DNA of 64,000 nt from Xylanibacter muris (GCF_013166605.1 NZ_JABKKF010000004.1:186001-250000), one strand, 5' to 3'. Shown: positions 43,038-52,663, numbered from the stretch's first letter. Translations and numbers: made by a program. Notes: a model not told the origin generated them from the letters alone.

Positions 43038-43062
43038 TGGCGTTTAACACCCATAAAGACGT

Positions 43063-43677
43063 ATGATTATGAAGAGAAACTTTCAAGAAGCATTGGAAAA
43101 CCGCAGAAGCTATTACAGACTGTGGGACAAGTCGCCGGTGAGCGACAATAAGATAGTGGAAATGCTGCGGACGGTCATCAGGCATGTGCCATCTGCATTC
43201 AACTCGCAATCCACACGTATGGTTCTGTTGCTCGGGGATCATCATCGCCGGCTATGGGACATCGTGAAGACAGAACTGAGAAAGATTGTGTCTCCGGAAG
43301 CCATAAAAGGTACGGAAAGAAAAATCGACAACGGCTTCCGTTCGGGATACGGTACGGTTCTTTTTTATGAAGACCGTACGACCGTGGCCAGACTACAACA
43401 TGAAAACCCTCTGTACAGCAACCGATTTCCCAATTGGGCACAACAAACTTCCGGCATGCACCAACTTGCAGTATGGACCATGCTGGAGGATATGGGATTC
43501 GGAGCATCCCTGCAACACTATAATCCGATTATAGACAGTGCCGTACGCAAAGAGTGGAATATCAGCGGAGCATGGGAACTTATAGCCCAGATGCCTTTCG
43601 GCTCACCCGCAGAGGACATGCTGAACAAGACATTCATTCCTGAGAATGAAAGAGTGGTCACTTTCGGATGTCTATGA
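43063..43677 (+). CDS. Nitroreductase family protein
   Basis: The protein has 204 residues (202 if the second ATG is used). It belongs to the FMN-dependent nitroreductase family of the Frm2/HY2-like kind: ALENRRSYYRLWDKSPVSDN, HVPSAFNSQSTRMVLLLGDH, RSGYGTVLFYED, MHQLAVWTMLEDMGFGASLQ and MPFGSPAE. These enzymes reduce nitro or quinone compounds with NAD(P)H, often in stress response; the physiological substrate is unknown. It is a single-gene unit with its own promoter and terminator. Confidence 0.88.
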   Translation: MIMKRNFQEALENRRSYYRLWDKSPVSDNKIVEMLRTVIRHVPSAFNSQSTRMVLLLGDHHRRLWDIVKTELRKIVSPEAIKGTERKIDNGFRSGYGTVLFYEDRTTVARLQHENPLYSNRFPNWAQQTSGMHQLAVWTMLEDMGFGASLQHYNPIIDSAVRKEWNISGAWELIAQMPFGSPAEDMLNKTFIPENERVVTFGCL

Positions 43678-44124
43678 CGTTTTTCAAGAAACAACCTTAA
43701 TTTCCTATACTGAAATAACATCGAATGGGAGACAAGCAAGAATCACAGGTGCCTTGTCTCCCGTTTCCTTTTCATACGGATATGGGATACACGACTGGAA
43801 AAAGACAATACTCATTGCCACCAACCACGACAATATCGGAATAAAGACAACACAAGAGGACCATATAAAACACTCTTCATAATTTTGCACTTACTCCTAT
43901 CCATAATACAGGTTATCAATGCAAAAAAAGCAGAAAAAGCCTTATAAGAAACTATCAGAAATGATATATTTACCGATTTTTCCATATATTTGCCGAATAT
44001 AAATATACTCTGTATTTGAAAAGGATTTCATTAAACAGGGTCTATACTAAATTTACAGTATCATTAAAGCGGATTATTCCGATTGTGATACAAAATGTCT
44101 AACTAACAAAGAAAGGGATAACTT
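43678..44124. other. Intergenic region downstream of the nitroreductase gene
   Basis: It contains the nitroreductase terminator (43727-43770) and then AT-rich sequence leading to the small ORF at 44125. I see no other supported feature; the short frames here have no family pattern. Confidence 0.6.
43727..43770 (+). terminator. Terminator of the nitroreductase gene
   Basis: GGGAGACAAG (43727-43736) is the exact reverse complement of 43753-43762, followed by the T-rich GTTTCCTTTTC, about 50 bp after the stop codon. Confidence 0.65.
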
Positions 44125-44286
44125 ATGAACTATTCAGAAAAAGAAATGAAGACAATGCCGTCAGGCATGAATCCTGGACTACCGATCCAGCAAGTAATTA
44201 TTGAAGGAACAAATCCTACAGAAAAAGAAGTAAAGGATGCAACCGATGAAATGAGCAGGGATCCCGAAACAAGAGAGCGCGGATAA
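44125..44286 (+). CDS. Small hypothetical protein, 53 residues
   Basis: The frame runs from ATG 44125 to TAA 44284-44286. A purine-rich GAAAGGG at 44111-44117 precedes the start by about 8 nt and could be a ribosome binding site. The product is hydrophilic (MNYSEKEMKTMPSGMNPGLP, then acidic TEKEVKDATDEMSRDPETRE) with no signal peptide or membrane segment. I do not recognise it. It stands alone between the nitroreductase gene and the converging TPR gene and shares the terminator at 44347-44383. Confidence 0.5.
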   Translation: MNYSEKEMKTMPSGMNPGLPIQQVIIEGTNPTEKEVKDATDEMSRDPETRERG

Positions 44287-44346
44287 GATACATTTGTATG
44301 CCCCTGTGCAAACTTCGGACGAGCATACTCCTTTTCACATAAAACA

Positions 44347-44383
44347 ACAGTGTCATAAAGAACAACAATCTTTATGACACTGT
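44347..44383. terminator. Bidirectional terminator between the small ORF and the TPR gene
   Basis: ACAGTGTCATAAAG-type arms at 44347-44360 and 44370-44383 pair over 14 bp with a 9-nt loop, with T-rich sequence on both sides. It lies 19 bp beyond the TPR gene stop. Confidence 0.75.
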
Positions 44384-44401
44384 GTTTAGTTTATATACTT
44401 A

Positions 44402-45823
44402 TTACTTCGAAAGAGCCTGCATAGCCTGCTTTGCCTGCTCATTTTCAGGGTCTACTTCAAGAAGTTTTGTCCAATAGCTTACGGACGTTGCCTTGTCATT
44501 CTTTACAAGATAATAATAACCAAGATAGCGGTATGACTCAATGAGCCTTGCCTTGTCGGCAGCGGTCTTCTCCGCACGCGCTTCAATCATCCCGGCCAAC
44601 TTCTCATAGAAAGGCTTGGCAAGACCTTCGCTTGTCTCAGGATCCTTGTATGAATTAATACGTGCTTTCTGGAATATTGCATATTCTTCTGAATCCGCAA
44701 ACTTCGCCACCATGTTGTCATACACTTTCTCAGCCTCCACAAGATTTGCAATCATCTGCTCACCGGTTTGCTTGCTTGCTGCCTGAACATATATCTGGGC
44801 AAGTGACGGATAATCATTTACCGACGGATTCTCCACAGTCTCGAAATACTGCTTATATGAAGCAATGGCATTATCATAGTCATCCACACTGCTATAAGCC
44901 TCTGCAAGTTGCTTTATGACACCCGCACGTTTTTCCTTATTGTCTATATCCATTGTCAATGCCTTCTTATACATCTCGATAGCCTTGTCCGGTTGCTTTG
45001 CACCACTGTAAGCATTACCGTAATATGTATAATCAAAATATGAGAGTTTTGCACTGTCCGACTTATTAAACAACGCGTCTGCATACATAAAGGCAGAATC
45101 ATAATCTTTCAAGTCTGTGCTGTTAAAGAATGCAAGACGATTGAACGCCGCATCACGCGGATTCTTTGTAAGACCAAACTTTGCAATCTCCAAACTCTCC
45201 TGATTCTTTCCTGTGAAGAACAATGACATGGCATATTCTGTAATATCACGTTCTTCCAAGAGATTTCTATCTGCCTTGGAATAACAGTCTATAGCCTTGC
45301 CAAACTCGTTGGAAGAGTAGTAAATACGGCCTTTCCACGCATCCACAGCTATATCCGGGCGATGTGACCGAAGATTCTCCAACTGCTCAACAGCTTCTGT
45401 AGGACTTATCTTACGGTATACATTGGCATACTTGTAATAGGCAGACGCGTTTTTAGGATCAAAGTGGATGGCATTCTGATACATAAGCGCTGCGGCACCT
45501 CCATCATTTCCCAAAGCAGCAATATCACCTTTCAGCATATAAGCCTCACTGCATGAACTGTTCGCCTTTATAGCATAATCGGCATAAATAAGGGCGTTAG
45601 CCGTATCCTTCGCCTCATAATAGGCACGTCCGATACCAACAAGAACATCTGAGTTCTTTTTGTTTTTCTTATAAACAGCCTTCACCTGATCAGCAAGATC
45701 CGCCGGTTTTTCCTTAATCACCTTGGCTATTGACTCTACAACAGCCTTATCATCCTGAGCCATTACAGTTGTGCTAACACCCATGGCCAGTGCTCCTAAC
45801 ATAAAATATTTAATTGCTTTCAT
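44402..45823 (-). CDS. Periplasmic TPR protein
   Basis: The protein has 473 residues with a signal peptide (MKAIKYFMLGALAMGVSTTV-MAQ). At least eight tetratricopeptide repeats follow, for example VGIGRAYYEAKDTANALIYA, AALMYQNAIHFDPKNASAYY, DKAIEMYKKALTMDI and YYLVKNDKATSVSYWTKLLE. It is the last gene of the run ExbB-ExbD-ExbD-TonB-PstS-TPR, an arrangement familiar from Bacteroidota. A 127 bp gap separates it from the PstS-like gene, so it may have an added promoter. A scaffold role in the envelope near the TonB machinery is inferred. Confidence 0.85.
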   Translation of the reverse strand: MKAIKYFMLGALAMGVSTTVMAQDDKAVVESIAKVIKEKPADLADQVKAVYKKNKKNSDVLVGIGRAYYEAKDTANALIYADYAIKANSSCSEAYMLKGDIAALGNDGGAAALMYQNAIHFDPKNASAYYKYANVYRKISPTEAVEQLENLRSHRPDIAVDAWKGRIYYSSNEFGKAIDCYSKADRNLLEERDITEYAMSLFFTGKNQESLEIAKFGLTKNPRDAAFNRLAFFNSTDLKDYDSAFMYADALFNKSDSAKLSYFDYTYYGNAYSGAKQPDKAIEMYKKALTMDIDNKEKRAGVIKQLAEAYSSVDDYDNAIASYKQYFETVENPSVNDYPSLAQIYVQAASKQTGEQMIANLVEAEKVYDNMVAKFADSEEYAIFQKARINSYKDPETSEGLAKPFYEKLAGMIEARAEKTAADKARLIESYRYLGYYYLVKNDKATSVSYWTKLLEVDPENEQAKQAMQALSK

Positions 45824-45950
45824 ATCCTAAAATATTTATTTAAAATTGTCTTACACTATATTCGACAGAAATAACCTGATAAAGTTACTCCGTTTCTATT
45901 CTTTTACCACAAAAACGTATTTCTTAAAACAAATTAAGCTTCCGAAACCA

Positions 45951-46910
45951 CTATTCGCTGCTGACATTTACTTCCCTTACGGTAAGATTACCCCTCACAG
46001 GCAACAAAGCTGACTTGAAGATTATCATCTGTCCCTGAGGAGATGTGATAAAACCCGTAAATCCCCATGGGAGCCTGTGCAGAGGGTCGTTAAGAAGCGC
46101 ATAGATTGTACGCACCAACGGGTAGTTTCTATTATATAGATAATACTGGTAAGGCTTCCAGCTGTTTGAGGCAACAGCCGAATCCATCTTGCTCACCGCC
46201 ATTACTTTTATTTCCTTATTAAAAGTGACATTAGTGGTGTCACGTTTGTCATTCAACCAGTTTGAACCTATTATTCCGATTGAATTCTTGTGTTTCGACA
46301 CATAATCAACCACTTCCGCACTCTTCTTCACTGCCTCTATATTAGGACTGTTTATCGGGACACCTCCTAAAATAGAGTCAACACAATAGTGCACGGTACT
46401 TGACTTTGCATTGTCAAAAACGACATCAATATCTCCCATTGACGAGTTGGGATACACATCCTTCCATTTCTTTGCCTTACCGCTAAGGATTCTGGCAAAA
46501 TCCTTTACCGTAATACAAGAGTCAGGGTTGGAGTTGTTTACAATGATTGCCAACCCGTCGTATGCTATAGGGATGGCCACCGGCATGAACTTACGTTCTT
46601 TCAGGTTCTGCAACTCCGCATCTGTAAATCTGCGTGAAGTTATGGCAAGCCATACCTTCTCTTTCATGAGCATGTTTACGGCATCAAGCTCGTTAGTATA
46701 TTCAGCATTAAGCTTGGCTTGCGGATATATACTCTCAAAAACCTCTACACACTCGTCTATAATAGGACTGAAACTCTCGTCTGCCGTAAATTTTATCGTA
46801 CCGGAAGAATAAGTGTCAGTTCTACCGTTTTTGGGTTTGTCGCTGCAAGACAGCAACAAACCCAAAACTATCGTTAATCCAACTGTTATGCTGAATATTC
46901 TTTTCTTCAT
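45951..46910 (-). CDS. PstS-like substrate-binding lipoprotein
   Basis: The protein has 319 residues from ATG 46910 (MKKRIFSITVG); another ATG lies three codons upstream. A lipobox (LLLSC) makes it lipid-anchored. The fold is that of phosphate-type periplasmic binding proteins: GTIKFTADESFSPIIDECVE, AITSRRFTDAEL, AIPIAYDGLAIIVNNSN, ILSGKAKKWKDVYPNS and NYPLVRTIYALL. No ABC permease or ATPase genes are nearby, and it sits in the TonB operon, so it may serve the Ton system rather than a phosphate importer. Ligand unknown. Confidence 0.85.
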   Translation of the reverse strand: MKKRIFSITVGLTIVLGLLLSCSDKPKNGRTDTYSSGTIKFTADESFSPIIDECVEVFESIYPQAKLNAEYTNELDAVNMLMKEKVWLAITSRRFTDAELQNLKERKFMPVAIPIAYDGLAIIVNNSNPDSCITVKDFARILSGKAKKWKDVYPNSSMGDIDVVFDNAKSSTVHYCVDSILGGVPINSPNIEAVKKSAEVVDYVSKHKNSIGIIGSNWLNDKRDTTNVTFNKEIKVMAVSKMDSAVASNSWKPYQYYLYNRNYPLVRTIYALLNDPLHRLPWGFTGFITSPQGQMIIFKSALLPVRGNLTVREVNVSSE

Positions 46911-46927
46911 ATAAAACATTAGTCTTA

Positions 46928-47764
46928 TTACTGCAGTCTGAATGTTACAGGAACAGTAAACTTCACACGCACGGGAGAACCGTTCTGCTTACCGGGAAGC
47001 CAGTTCGGCATACTCTTTACCACACGCATAGCCTCCTTATCAAGAGAGGGGTCTACTGATTTCGCTACCTTAACATCGGTGATAGAACCGTCACGCTCAA
47101 CAACGAATGTCACAATAACACGTCCCTGTACTCCATTCTCTTCTGCAACAACAGGATACTTGATATTCTTCTGAAGATATTGCATCAAAGCGACGTCACC
47201 ACCAGGGAACGAAGGCATCTGCTCAACAACATCGAACACCTTCTCCTCCTCTACCGGCGGAACTTCTTCTGCAATCACTTCCTTAGCTTTCAGAATCTCT
47301 CCTGCCGCCTCATCATTACCCTTGACATCAAAAGTACCGATCGCTGTGTTAAGCTTAGACAGGTCATCCTGAGATTTCAGTTCATCCTCCGGAGCAACAT
47401 CCTCATCTTTTTTGATTACCGGTGCAACGAATTTAACAGAACTCTTTACCTTCTCAATGACCTTCTGCTCCTCAACCTTAACAATCTGTTCCTTTCTTTC
47501 AACCTTTGCCTCTTTCTTCTTTTCCGCAAGTTTTGAAAGCTCCACATCAGTTGTTACGGCAACCTTTGATCTCATACTGTTCTCTACAATACCTTTAACG
47601 GCTACGAGAACAGCTATGATTACTGCAGCAAGGAAAACGACGCCAAGTGCCTTTACGTTTCTGGCTGAAGTCTCTTTACGAAGCTTGTATGCTCCATATT
47701 CCTTATTACGTCCTTCAAAGACAAGATCCACCCAGCTGTTATCAATCAAATCTATTTTTGACAT
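46928..47764 (-). CDS. tonB: TonB energy transducer
   Basis: The protein has 278 residues. It has a short cytoplasmic N-terminus (WVDLVFEGRNKEYGAYKLRK, the Bacteroidota TonB pattern), one membrane helix (about 40-61), a charged Lys/Glu/Val-rich periplasmic linker (about 75-185), and the C-terminal TonB domain (MPSFPGGDVALMQYLQKNIK, NGVQGRVIVTFVVERDGSIT, SMPNWLPGKQNGSPVRVKFT). It carries proton-motive energy from ExbB-ExbD to outer-membrane receptors such as SusC-type transporters. It follows the second exbD by 29 bp. Confidence 0.93.
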   Translation of the reverse strand: MSKIDLIDNSWVDLVFEGRNKEYGAYKLRKETSARNVKALGVVFLAAVIIAVLVAVKGIVENSMRSKVAVTTDVELSKLAEKKKEAKVERKEQIVKVEEQKVIEKVKSSVKFVAPVIKKDEDVAPEDELKSQDDLSKLNTAIGTFDVKGNDEAAGEILKAKEVIAEEVPPVEEEKVFDVVEQMPSFPGGDVALMQYLQKNIKYPVVAEENGVQGRVIVTFVVERDGSITDVKVAKSVDPSLDKEAMRVVKSMPNWLPGKQNGSPVRVKFTVPVTFRLQ

Positions 47765-47793
47765 AGCTTTTCTTTTTTAATGTTTATCAATGA

Positions 47794-48435
47794 CTACTTT
47801 ATACCTCTCTGCTGAAGAAGTTTCTCATCATTAGGACTAACCTTGTCAATGACATACTTACCAATACTGCAAATCTGCATCTCGTCAAGAGCATCTACCA
47901 TATTCTTATAAGAGGCAGTGTCAAGCGGTTTGATAATGATAGTAAGAGTAGGTATCTTCTCACCGTCAATCTTTCCGTTTTTAAGTTCTGACAATTCTTT
48001 CTGATAAGCCTCGTCAGACATATTTGTAGACACTTTCTTCTCATCAAGCTTCTGCTTGGCCACCATGATTTTGGCTACCGGATTGATACCCTCCTCTGTT
48101 GTATGGTTAATCAGAACCTTGCGAATACCGTCTTTACCCCATGTAGTCTCCTTTATACAGCTCGGATCTTCATAGTTAGGAAGCCCGTCGATATGGTATA
48201 TCTTGTCGTTTCCTCCAAGGAAGATGGTTATAGTATGCGATGCCTTCGTCACACTCTTATCTTCTTCCGTCATATTCTGATCGTTGCTTGGCATGACCAA
48301 CTGCATTGCCTGAGGCTTACTCAGTGTAGTACAGAGCATGAAGAATGTAATCAAAAGCATCATCATGTCCACCATCGGCGTAAAGTCTACGCGGGTGTTC
48401 TTTTTATTCTGCTTACTTGCTTTCTTTTTTGCCAT
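47794..48435 (-). CDS. exbD: ExbD biopolymer transport protein
   Basis: The protein has 213 residues. A basic N-terminus (MAKKKASKQNKKNTRVDFTP) leads to the single membrane helix with the proton-path aspartate (FTPMVDMMMLLITFFMLCTT), followed by a periplasmic domain larger than that of the enterobacterial protein. It is the second of two tandem exbD genes (3 bp after the first). Confidence 0.9.
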   Translation of the reverse strand: MAKKKASKQNKKNTRVDFTPMVDMMMLLITFFMLCTTLSKPQAMQLVMPSNDQNMTEEDKSVTKASHTITIFLGGNDKIYHIDGLPNYEDPSCIKETTWGKDGIRKVLINHTTEEGINPVAKIMVAKQKLDEKKVSTNMSDEAYQKELSELKNGKIDGEKIPTLTIIIKPLDTASYKNMVDALDEMQICSIGKYVIDKVSPNDEKLLQQRGIK

Positions 48436-48438
48436 GTA

Positions 48439-49050
48439 TTATTCCTCCGCAGTTTTTAGGTTTGTAATAAGCTGATAGCGGTTTTCGTTCATATCCTGAA
48501 GCTCCGACATCATCCTTTTAACAACTTTATAAGGAGTTGTGGCGTCACACTTGATAGCGACCTTTAGGTCCGGATTTGCCTCACGGGCAGCCTTTACCCA
48601 CTCCTGGAATTCACTCATACCTCCATCGATACTATCGGTAGGTATACCGAGTGTCTGGATTTGCTCTGTCATTTTCTCCGGGTCGAGACTCAGATAGCTG
48701 CCCAATACATTCAACGGTGCTCCGATCATTGCATCTTCCCTGAAGTGCTTGATCTGTGTTGAATTAAGAGTGATACCGAACTTGTCGGTAACAGTCTGAA
48801 GCATCGCATTCATGTCATTCTTGTTGTCTGTGCCGATAAATATCTGGCCTTTAGGACTAACAAGGATGTTGAGAACATTATTCTCAGGCACCTTTATCTC
48901 AGACACAGAGCTTGGCGTATTGACGGTAACCGGTTCCGGCTGCAAGAATGTTGATGTCAACATAAAGAAGCACAGAAGCAGCGTCATAACGTCAGACATA
49001 GGTGTCATGTCAATCCAGACGTCCTTCTTTTGAATTTTTATTTTACCCAT
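48439..49050 (-). CDS. exbD: ExbD biopolymer transport protein
   Basis: The protein has 203 residues. The N-terminal part holds the conserved WIDMTPMSDVMTLLLCFFML helix with the functional Asp, followed by a periplasmic region ending in KCDATTPYKVVKRMMSELQD, the ExbD/TolR C-terminal pattern. It lies between exbB (27 bp gap) and the second exbD. Two different ExbD chains encoded side by side fit a mixed ExbD dimer inside one ExbB ring. Confidence 0.9.
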   Translation of the reverse strand: MGKIKIQKKDVWIDMTPMSDVMTLLLCFFMLTSTFLQPEPVTVNTPSSVSEIKVPENNVLNILVSPKGQIFIGTDNKNDMNAMLQTVTDKFGITLNSTQIKHFREDAMIGAPLNVLGSYLSLDPEKMTEQIQTLGIPTDSIDGGMSEFQEWVKAAREANPDLKVAIKCDATTPYKVVKRMMSELQDMNENRYQLITNLKTAEE

Positions 49051-49077
49051 TATTTATGAAATTAAAAGGTAAAACAA

Positions 49078-49908
49078 TTAAACTTCCTCTGTGTGATTAA
49101 CGTCGTAAGTTGTTGCAATAGTGTAACCAACCTCGTCAAGAGCGTATGTCAACTTGTCAATCTTATTTGTAAAGAAGTTATAGATAACAACAGCGAACCA
49201 AGAAGTCAAAATACCTGAAGCAGTATTAACCAAGGCCTCTGAAATACCTGCAGACAAAGCCATAGAGTCAGCACCGCCACCGCTTGACAAAGCCTGGAAA
49301 GAGTTGATCATACCCAACACTGTACCGAACAGAGCGGTAAGAGTACCAAGTGTAACGATTGTTGCAACGATAGGCAGGTTCATCTGCAGTGTCGGCATCT
49401 CAAGCTGTGTTGCCTCCTCGTGTGCCTGCTGTATCTTTGAAATCTTCTGAGCCTTTTTCATTGTGTTGTTGTTCTCAACTTCCTGATAAGTTGTGATTGA
49501 AGCCATAACAACATTTGCTACAGAACCTCTCATCTTGTTGCAGAGAGCCTTTGCCTCATCAAATCTGCCGGCCTTGATAAGAGCCTTGATTTCTGTTGTG
49601 AACTTAGACAGGCTCATTGTACCGAATGCGCTGCGGAGAGCGAAGAAACGCTCTACACCGAGGCAGATAACAGAAAGCAGCAATGTAAGAATGATACCTA
49701 CAACGACACCACCCTTATATACGGTACCCATAAGGTTAGCCGGATGACCTGCTCTGTCACCACCAACGAAGTTTTCTGGATTACCAAGAATGAAGAAATA
49801 GAAAGAATATGCAGCAGCGCAGCATATTACAAGAATCCAAAATGCGTTCTTAATACCTCCGAAGCCCTCTTTTTTAGCCGGGGCAGCAGCTTTCTTTGTA
49901 GTTGCCAT
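49078..49908 (-). CDS. exbB: ExbB/TolQ-type proton channel protein
   Basis: The protein has 276 residues. After an Ala/Lys-rich N-terminus come three membrane helices: about 19-41, a second near 67-90 (GGVVVGIILTLLLSVICLGV), and the paired C-terminal segments (NLPIVATIVTLGTLTALFGT and ISEALVNTASGILTSWFAVV). The GTLTALFGTVLGMINSF block is the MotA/TolQ/ExbB signature. It is the first gene of the operon; a -7 element is at 50023-50030. Confidence 0.93.
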   Translation of the reverse strand: MATTKKAAAPAKKEGFGGIKNAFWILVICCAAAYSFYFFILGNPENFVGGDRAGHPANLMGTVYKGGVVVGIILTLLLSVICLGVERFFALRSAFGTMSLSKFTTEIKALIKAGRFDEAKALCNKMRGSVANVVMASITTYQEVENNNTMKKAQKISKIQQAHEEATQLEMPTLQMNLPIVATIVTLGTLTALFGTVLGMINSFQALSSGGGADSMALSAGISEALVNTASGILTSWFAVVIYNFFTNKIDKLTYALDEVGYTIATTYDVNHTEEV

Positions 49909-50022
49909 AATTTAATGTTTTTAATTTTTTAGTTATGTTTGAATTTAAATTTATAGATTCCACGATTTAACCTTAAGCTCAGATTGTGAAAAAAGATAAC
50001 ACGGAAAGTCTGCATCTTTCTG

Positions 50023-50051
50023 CAAAGATACAAAAATCATACTTACCTCAA
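50023..50051 (-). promoter_or_regulatory. Promoter of the exbB-tonB operon
   Basis: TATCTTTG on the minus strand (50030-50023), with TTG (50051-50049) 18 bp further upstream, one base shorter than usual. It lies 115 bp ahead of the exbB start. Confidence 0.5.
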
Positions 50052-50108
50052 TTAACATTAAGAGCTTTTAACATCGTTTAATTTGCCTGACAGCAGGGGT
50101 TACTTCAA

Positions 50109-51302
50109 TCATTTTAAAACCGACAAGGCTTCTTTTATGCGCCTCATCGCCTCTATTATATTGTCATCACTCGTAGCATAGCTCATCCTGAAACAGTCGT
50201 CATCACCGAACGCACCGCCTCCAACGGTGGCGACGTGTGCCTTTTCAAGAAGATACATGGCAAAATCGGAAGAGTTTCCTATTGTCACATTGCCGTCGGA
50301 CTTCCCGTAGAAACTGCTGCATCTCGGGAAAAGATAGAAAGCGCCTTCCGGAACATTGACCTCGAGCCCCGGTATTTCCCCCGCCAGCCTTACAATCAGG
50401 TCACGCCTGCGCTCAAACGCCTTGCGCATCTCCTCTACACATTCCTGACTGTCGTTATAGGCATATTCCGCAGCTTTCTGGCTTACGGAACAAGGGCCGC
50501 TGGAATACTGTCCCTGAAGCTTATTGCATCCTTTTACAATCCACTCCGGTGCGGCGATATATCCTATGCGCCATCCTGTCATGGCGTATGCCTTTGACAC
50601 ACCGTTCACTATTATCGTACGCTCCTTCATTCCTTCAAACTGAGCGATACTCTCGTGCTTCCCTATATAGTTTATATGCTCGTATATCTCATCGGCAAGC
50701 ACAAACAGGCCGTCGTGTTTTTTTATCACCTCCGCCAAAGCCTTCAATTCCTCCTTTGAATACACGCTTCCGGTGGGATTGCTCGGAGAGCACAGTATCA
50801 AAAGACGGGTTCTTGGAGTGATTGCCTCTTCAAGCTGCTCGGCCGTCATTTTGAAATTCTGTCCGAATCCGGCTTCAACAATAACCGGGACACCTCCGGC
50901 AAGTTTCACCATCTGAGGATAGGAAACCCAATAAGGCGCGGGGATAACAACCTCATCACCCGGGTTGACCAGAGCCAACACCGTGTTGCATACACTTTGT
51001 TTGGCACCATTGGACACCAAGACCTCATTTATCGTATAGTCAAGATTATTCTCACGCTTCAACTTGCTGACAACAGCCTTACGCAAGTCTGCATATCCCG
51101 GAACCGGCGAATAACGTGAGTAATTATCGTCCACAGCCTTTTTCGCAGCCTCCTTGATACGGTCCGGAGTATTAAAATCCGGTTCTCCGACGCTCATGTT
51201 TATAACGTCAATACCCTGAGCCTTCATCTCAGAGCTTTTCTGAGACATCGCCAACGTGGCCGACGGCGAAAGCCTTTGCAGGCGATCAGATAATTGTGCC
51301 AT
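50109..51302 (-). CDS. Class I PLP aminotransferase (aspartate aminotransferase-like)
   Basis: The protein has 397 residues of fold-type I. Motifs: NMSVGEPDFNTPDRIKEAAK, YSPVPGYADLRKAVVSKLKR, SNGAKQSVCNTVLALVNPGD, LCSPSNPTGSVYSKEELKAL, VLADEIYEHINY, and NGVSKAYAMTGWRIGYIAAP, whose Lys forms the Schiff base with PLP. This Ib subgroup includes aspartate and prephenate aminotransferases; aspartate with 2-oxoglutarate is the likely pair. It is a single gene under the promoter at 51330-51359, downstream of ribBA. Confidence 0.9.
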   Translation of the reverse strand: MAQLSDRLQRLSPSATLAMSQKSSEMKAQGIDVINMSVGEPDFNTPDRIKEAAKKAVDDNYSRYSPVPGYADLRKAVVSKLKRENNLDYTINEVLVSNGAKQSVCNTVLALVNPGDEVVIPAPYWVSYPQMVKLAGGVPVIVEAGFGQNFKMTAEQLEEAITPRTRLLILCSPSNPTGSVYSKEELKALAEVIKKHDGLFVLADEIYEHINYIGKHESIAQFEGMKERTIIVNGVSKAYAMTGWRIGYIAAPEWIVKGCNKLQGQYSSGPCSVSQKAAEYAYNDSQECVEEMRKAFERRRDLIVRLAGEIPGLEVNVPEGAFYLFPRCSSFYGKSDGNVTIGNSSDFAMYLLEKAHVATVGGGAFGDDDCFRMSYATSDDNIIEAMRRIKEALSVLK

Positions 51303-51329
51303 ATTTTCGTTTGTTTTTTATAGTAACTG

Positions 51330-51359
51330 CAAAATTACTTAATTTATTCTTTTTTGCAA
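51330..51359 (-). promoter_or_regulatory. Promoter of the aminotransferase gene
   Basis: On the minus strand TTG (51359-51357), 19 bp, TAATTTTG (51337-51330), 28 bp before the ATG. Confidence 0.65.
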
Positions 51360-51422
51360 CAATAATTATATCTTTTTAATCATTTAGCCACAAAAGGGAA
51401 AGTTTTCATTTAGACCAAGACA

Positions 51423-52634
51423 TCAGTCAAGGTGAAGCGTATGCCCCATACGGTCTTTCTTCGTCTTCAGATATTTATAGTCATATTCGTTCGGGCATAT
51501 CTCAATAGGTACATTCTCGACTATTTCCAAGCCATAGGCTTCCAGCCCTACCCTCTTTGTGGGATTATTTGTCAACAGCCTCATCTTATGCACACCGAGA
51601 AACCTCAGCATCTGCGCGCCACATCCATAGTCACGCTCATCCGGCTTGAAACCAAGATGAATGTTCGCCTCAACGGTGTCAAGTCCCTCTTCCTGCAGTT
51701 TGTATGCCGCAATCTTGTTCATAAGACCAATGCCCCGGCCCTCCTGCTGCATATATATAACGACCCCCCGGCCCTCCTTGTCTATCATCTCCATCGCTTT
51801 ATGGAGCTGTTCACCACAGTCGCAGCGCTTGCTGCCAAGGATGTCGCCGGTGGCACATGAGGAATGCACTCTTACAAGCACGGGGTCTTCCGCGTTCCAT
51901 TCTCCCTTTATCAACGCAATATGCTCAAGGCCGTTGCTTTTCTGCCGGAAAGGAACGAGCCTGAAATGACCGTAGGCAGTAGGCATGTCCACTTCATTGC
52001 CTACCTCTATCAAAGTTTCCCTCTCAAGCCTATATGCTATGAGGTCTGCAATGGATATTATCTTCAGGCCATGGGTCCGTCCGAATTCCACCAGATGCGG
52101 AAGTCTTGCCATTGTACCGTCATCATTCATTATCTCCATAAGCGCGCCTGCAGGATAGAGTCCGGCGAGTTTGCACAGGTCCACGGCAGCCTCCGTATGT
52201 CCGGAACGGCGCAGCACACCGTTGTCCTGGGCATATAAAGGATTTATGTGTCCGGGACGCCCAAAAGTTTTCGGAGTACTTGCAGGATCGGCAAGCGCCT
52301 TTATTGTTTCGGCACGGTCATGCGCGGACACTCCCGTGGAACACCCTTCAAGCTTATCTATAGTAACAGTGAACGGGGTGCCGAGCACGGATGTATTATC
52401 CTCTACCTGCCTCGGAAGATCCAGTTCCTCACTGCGGCTTATAGTTATGGGAGCGCAAAGCACGCCTCTGGCGTATTTCAGCATGAAATTAACCTTTTCC
52501 GCCGTTATCTTTTCAGCGGCGATAATAAGGTCACCCTCATTCTCACGGTCTTCATCATCCACAACGATGACAAACTTTCCTTCTCTGAAATCCGCAAGAG
52601 CCTCTTCAATGGTATTTAATTTAAAATTTTCCAT
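51423..52634 (-). CDS. ribBA: Bifunctional DHBP synthase / GTP cyclohydrolase II
   Basis: The protein has 403 residues. The N-terminal half (about 1-205) is Rib[41 protein letters not shown] and [20 protein letters not shown]. The C-terminal half (about 206-403) is Rib[21 protein letters not shown] with the three zinc cysteines, [11 protein letters not shown] and LLTNNPTKR. Together they make the two starting compounds of riboflavin synthesis, from ribulose 5-phosphate and GTP. It lies 29 bp downstream of the LptF/G-type permease gene and is probably co-transcribed. I saw no FMN riboswitch upstream. Confidence 0.95.
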   Translation of the reverse strand: MENFKLNTIEEALADFREGKFVIVVDDEDRENEGDLIIAAEKITAEKVNFMLKYARGVLCAPITISRSEELDLPRQVEDNTSVLGTPFTVTIDKLEGCSTGVSAHDRAETIKALADPASTPKTFGRPGHINPLYAQDNGVLRRSGHTEAAVDLCKLAGLYPAGALMEIMNDDGTMARLPHLVEFGRTHGLKIISIADLIAYRLERETLIEVGNEVDMPTAYGHFRLVPFRQKSNGLEHIALIKGEWNAEDPVLVRVHSSCATGDILGSKRCDCGEQLHKAMEMIDKEGRGVVIYMQQEGRGIGLMNKIAAYKLQEEGLDTVEANIHLGFKPDERDYGCGAQMLRFLGVHKMRLLTNNPTKRVGLEAYGLEIVENVPIEICPNEYDYKYLKTKKDRMGHTLHLD

Positions 52635-52663
52635 AACATAAAATATTATACCTTATTATATAT

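Larger units (their letters stand above)
42294..43062. other. Intergenic region between the island and the nitroreductase gene
   Basis: It holds the operon promoter (42319-42348), a coding relic (42570-42908) and the nitroreductase promoter (43007-43037). The stretch 42400-42560 shows GC-richer sequence with small dyads, but I see no gene in it. Confidence 0.6.

Noticed and set aside
32919-43062. Duplicated tRNA-Lys 3' end as an attachment-site pair around the island
   Set aside because: I looked for a copy of the tRNA 3' sequence near the far end of the island and saw none; no integrase gene is present either, so attachment sites are not called.
43646-43882. 78-residue open frame overlapping the nitroreductase end
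   Set aside because: It overlaps the nitroreductase gene, runs through its terminator hairpin and has no family pattern.
52171-52641. 156-residue open frame on the plus strand inside ribBA
   Set aside because: Antisense to the well-supported ribBA; serine/alanine-rich shadow without motifs.
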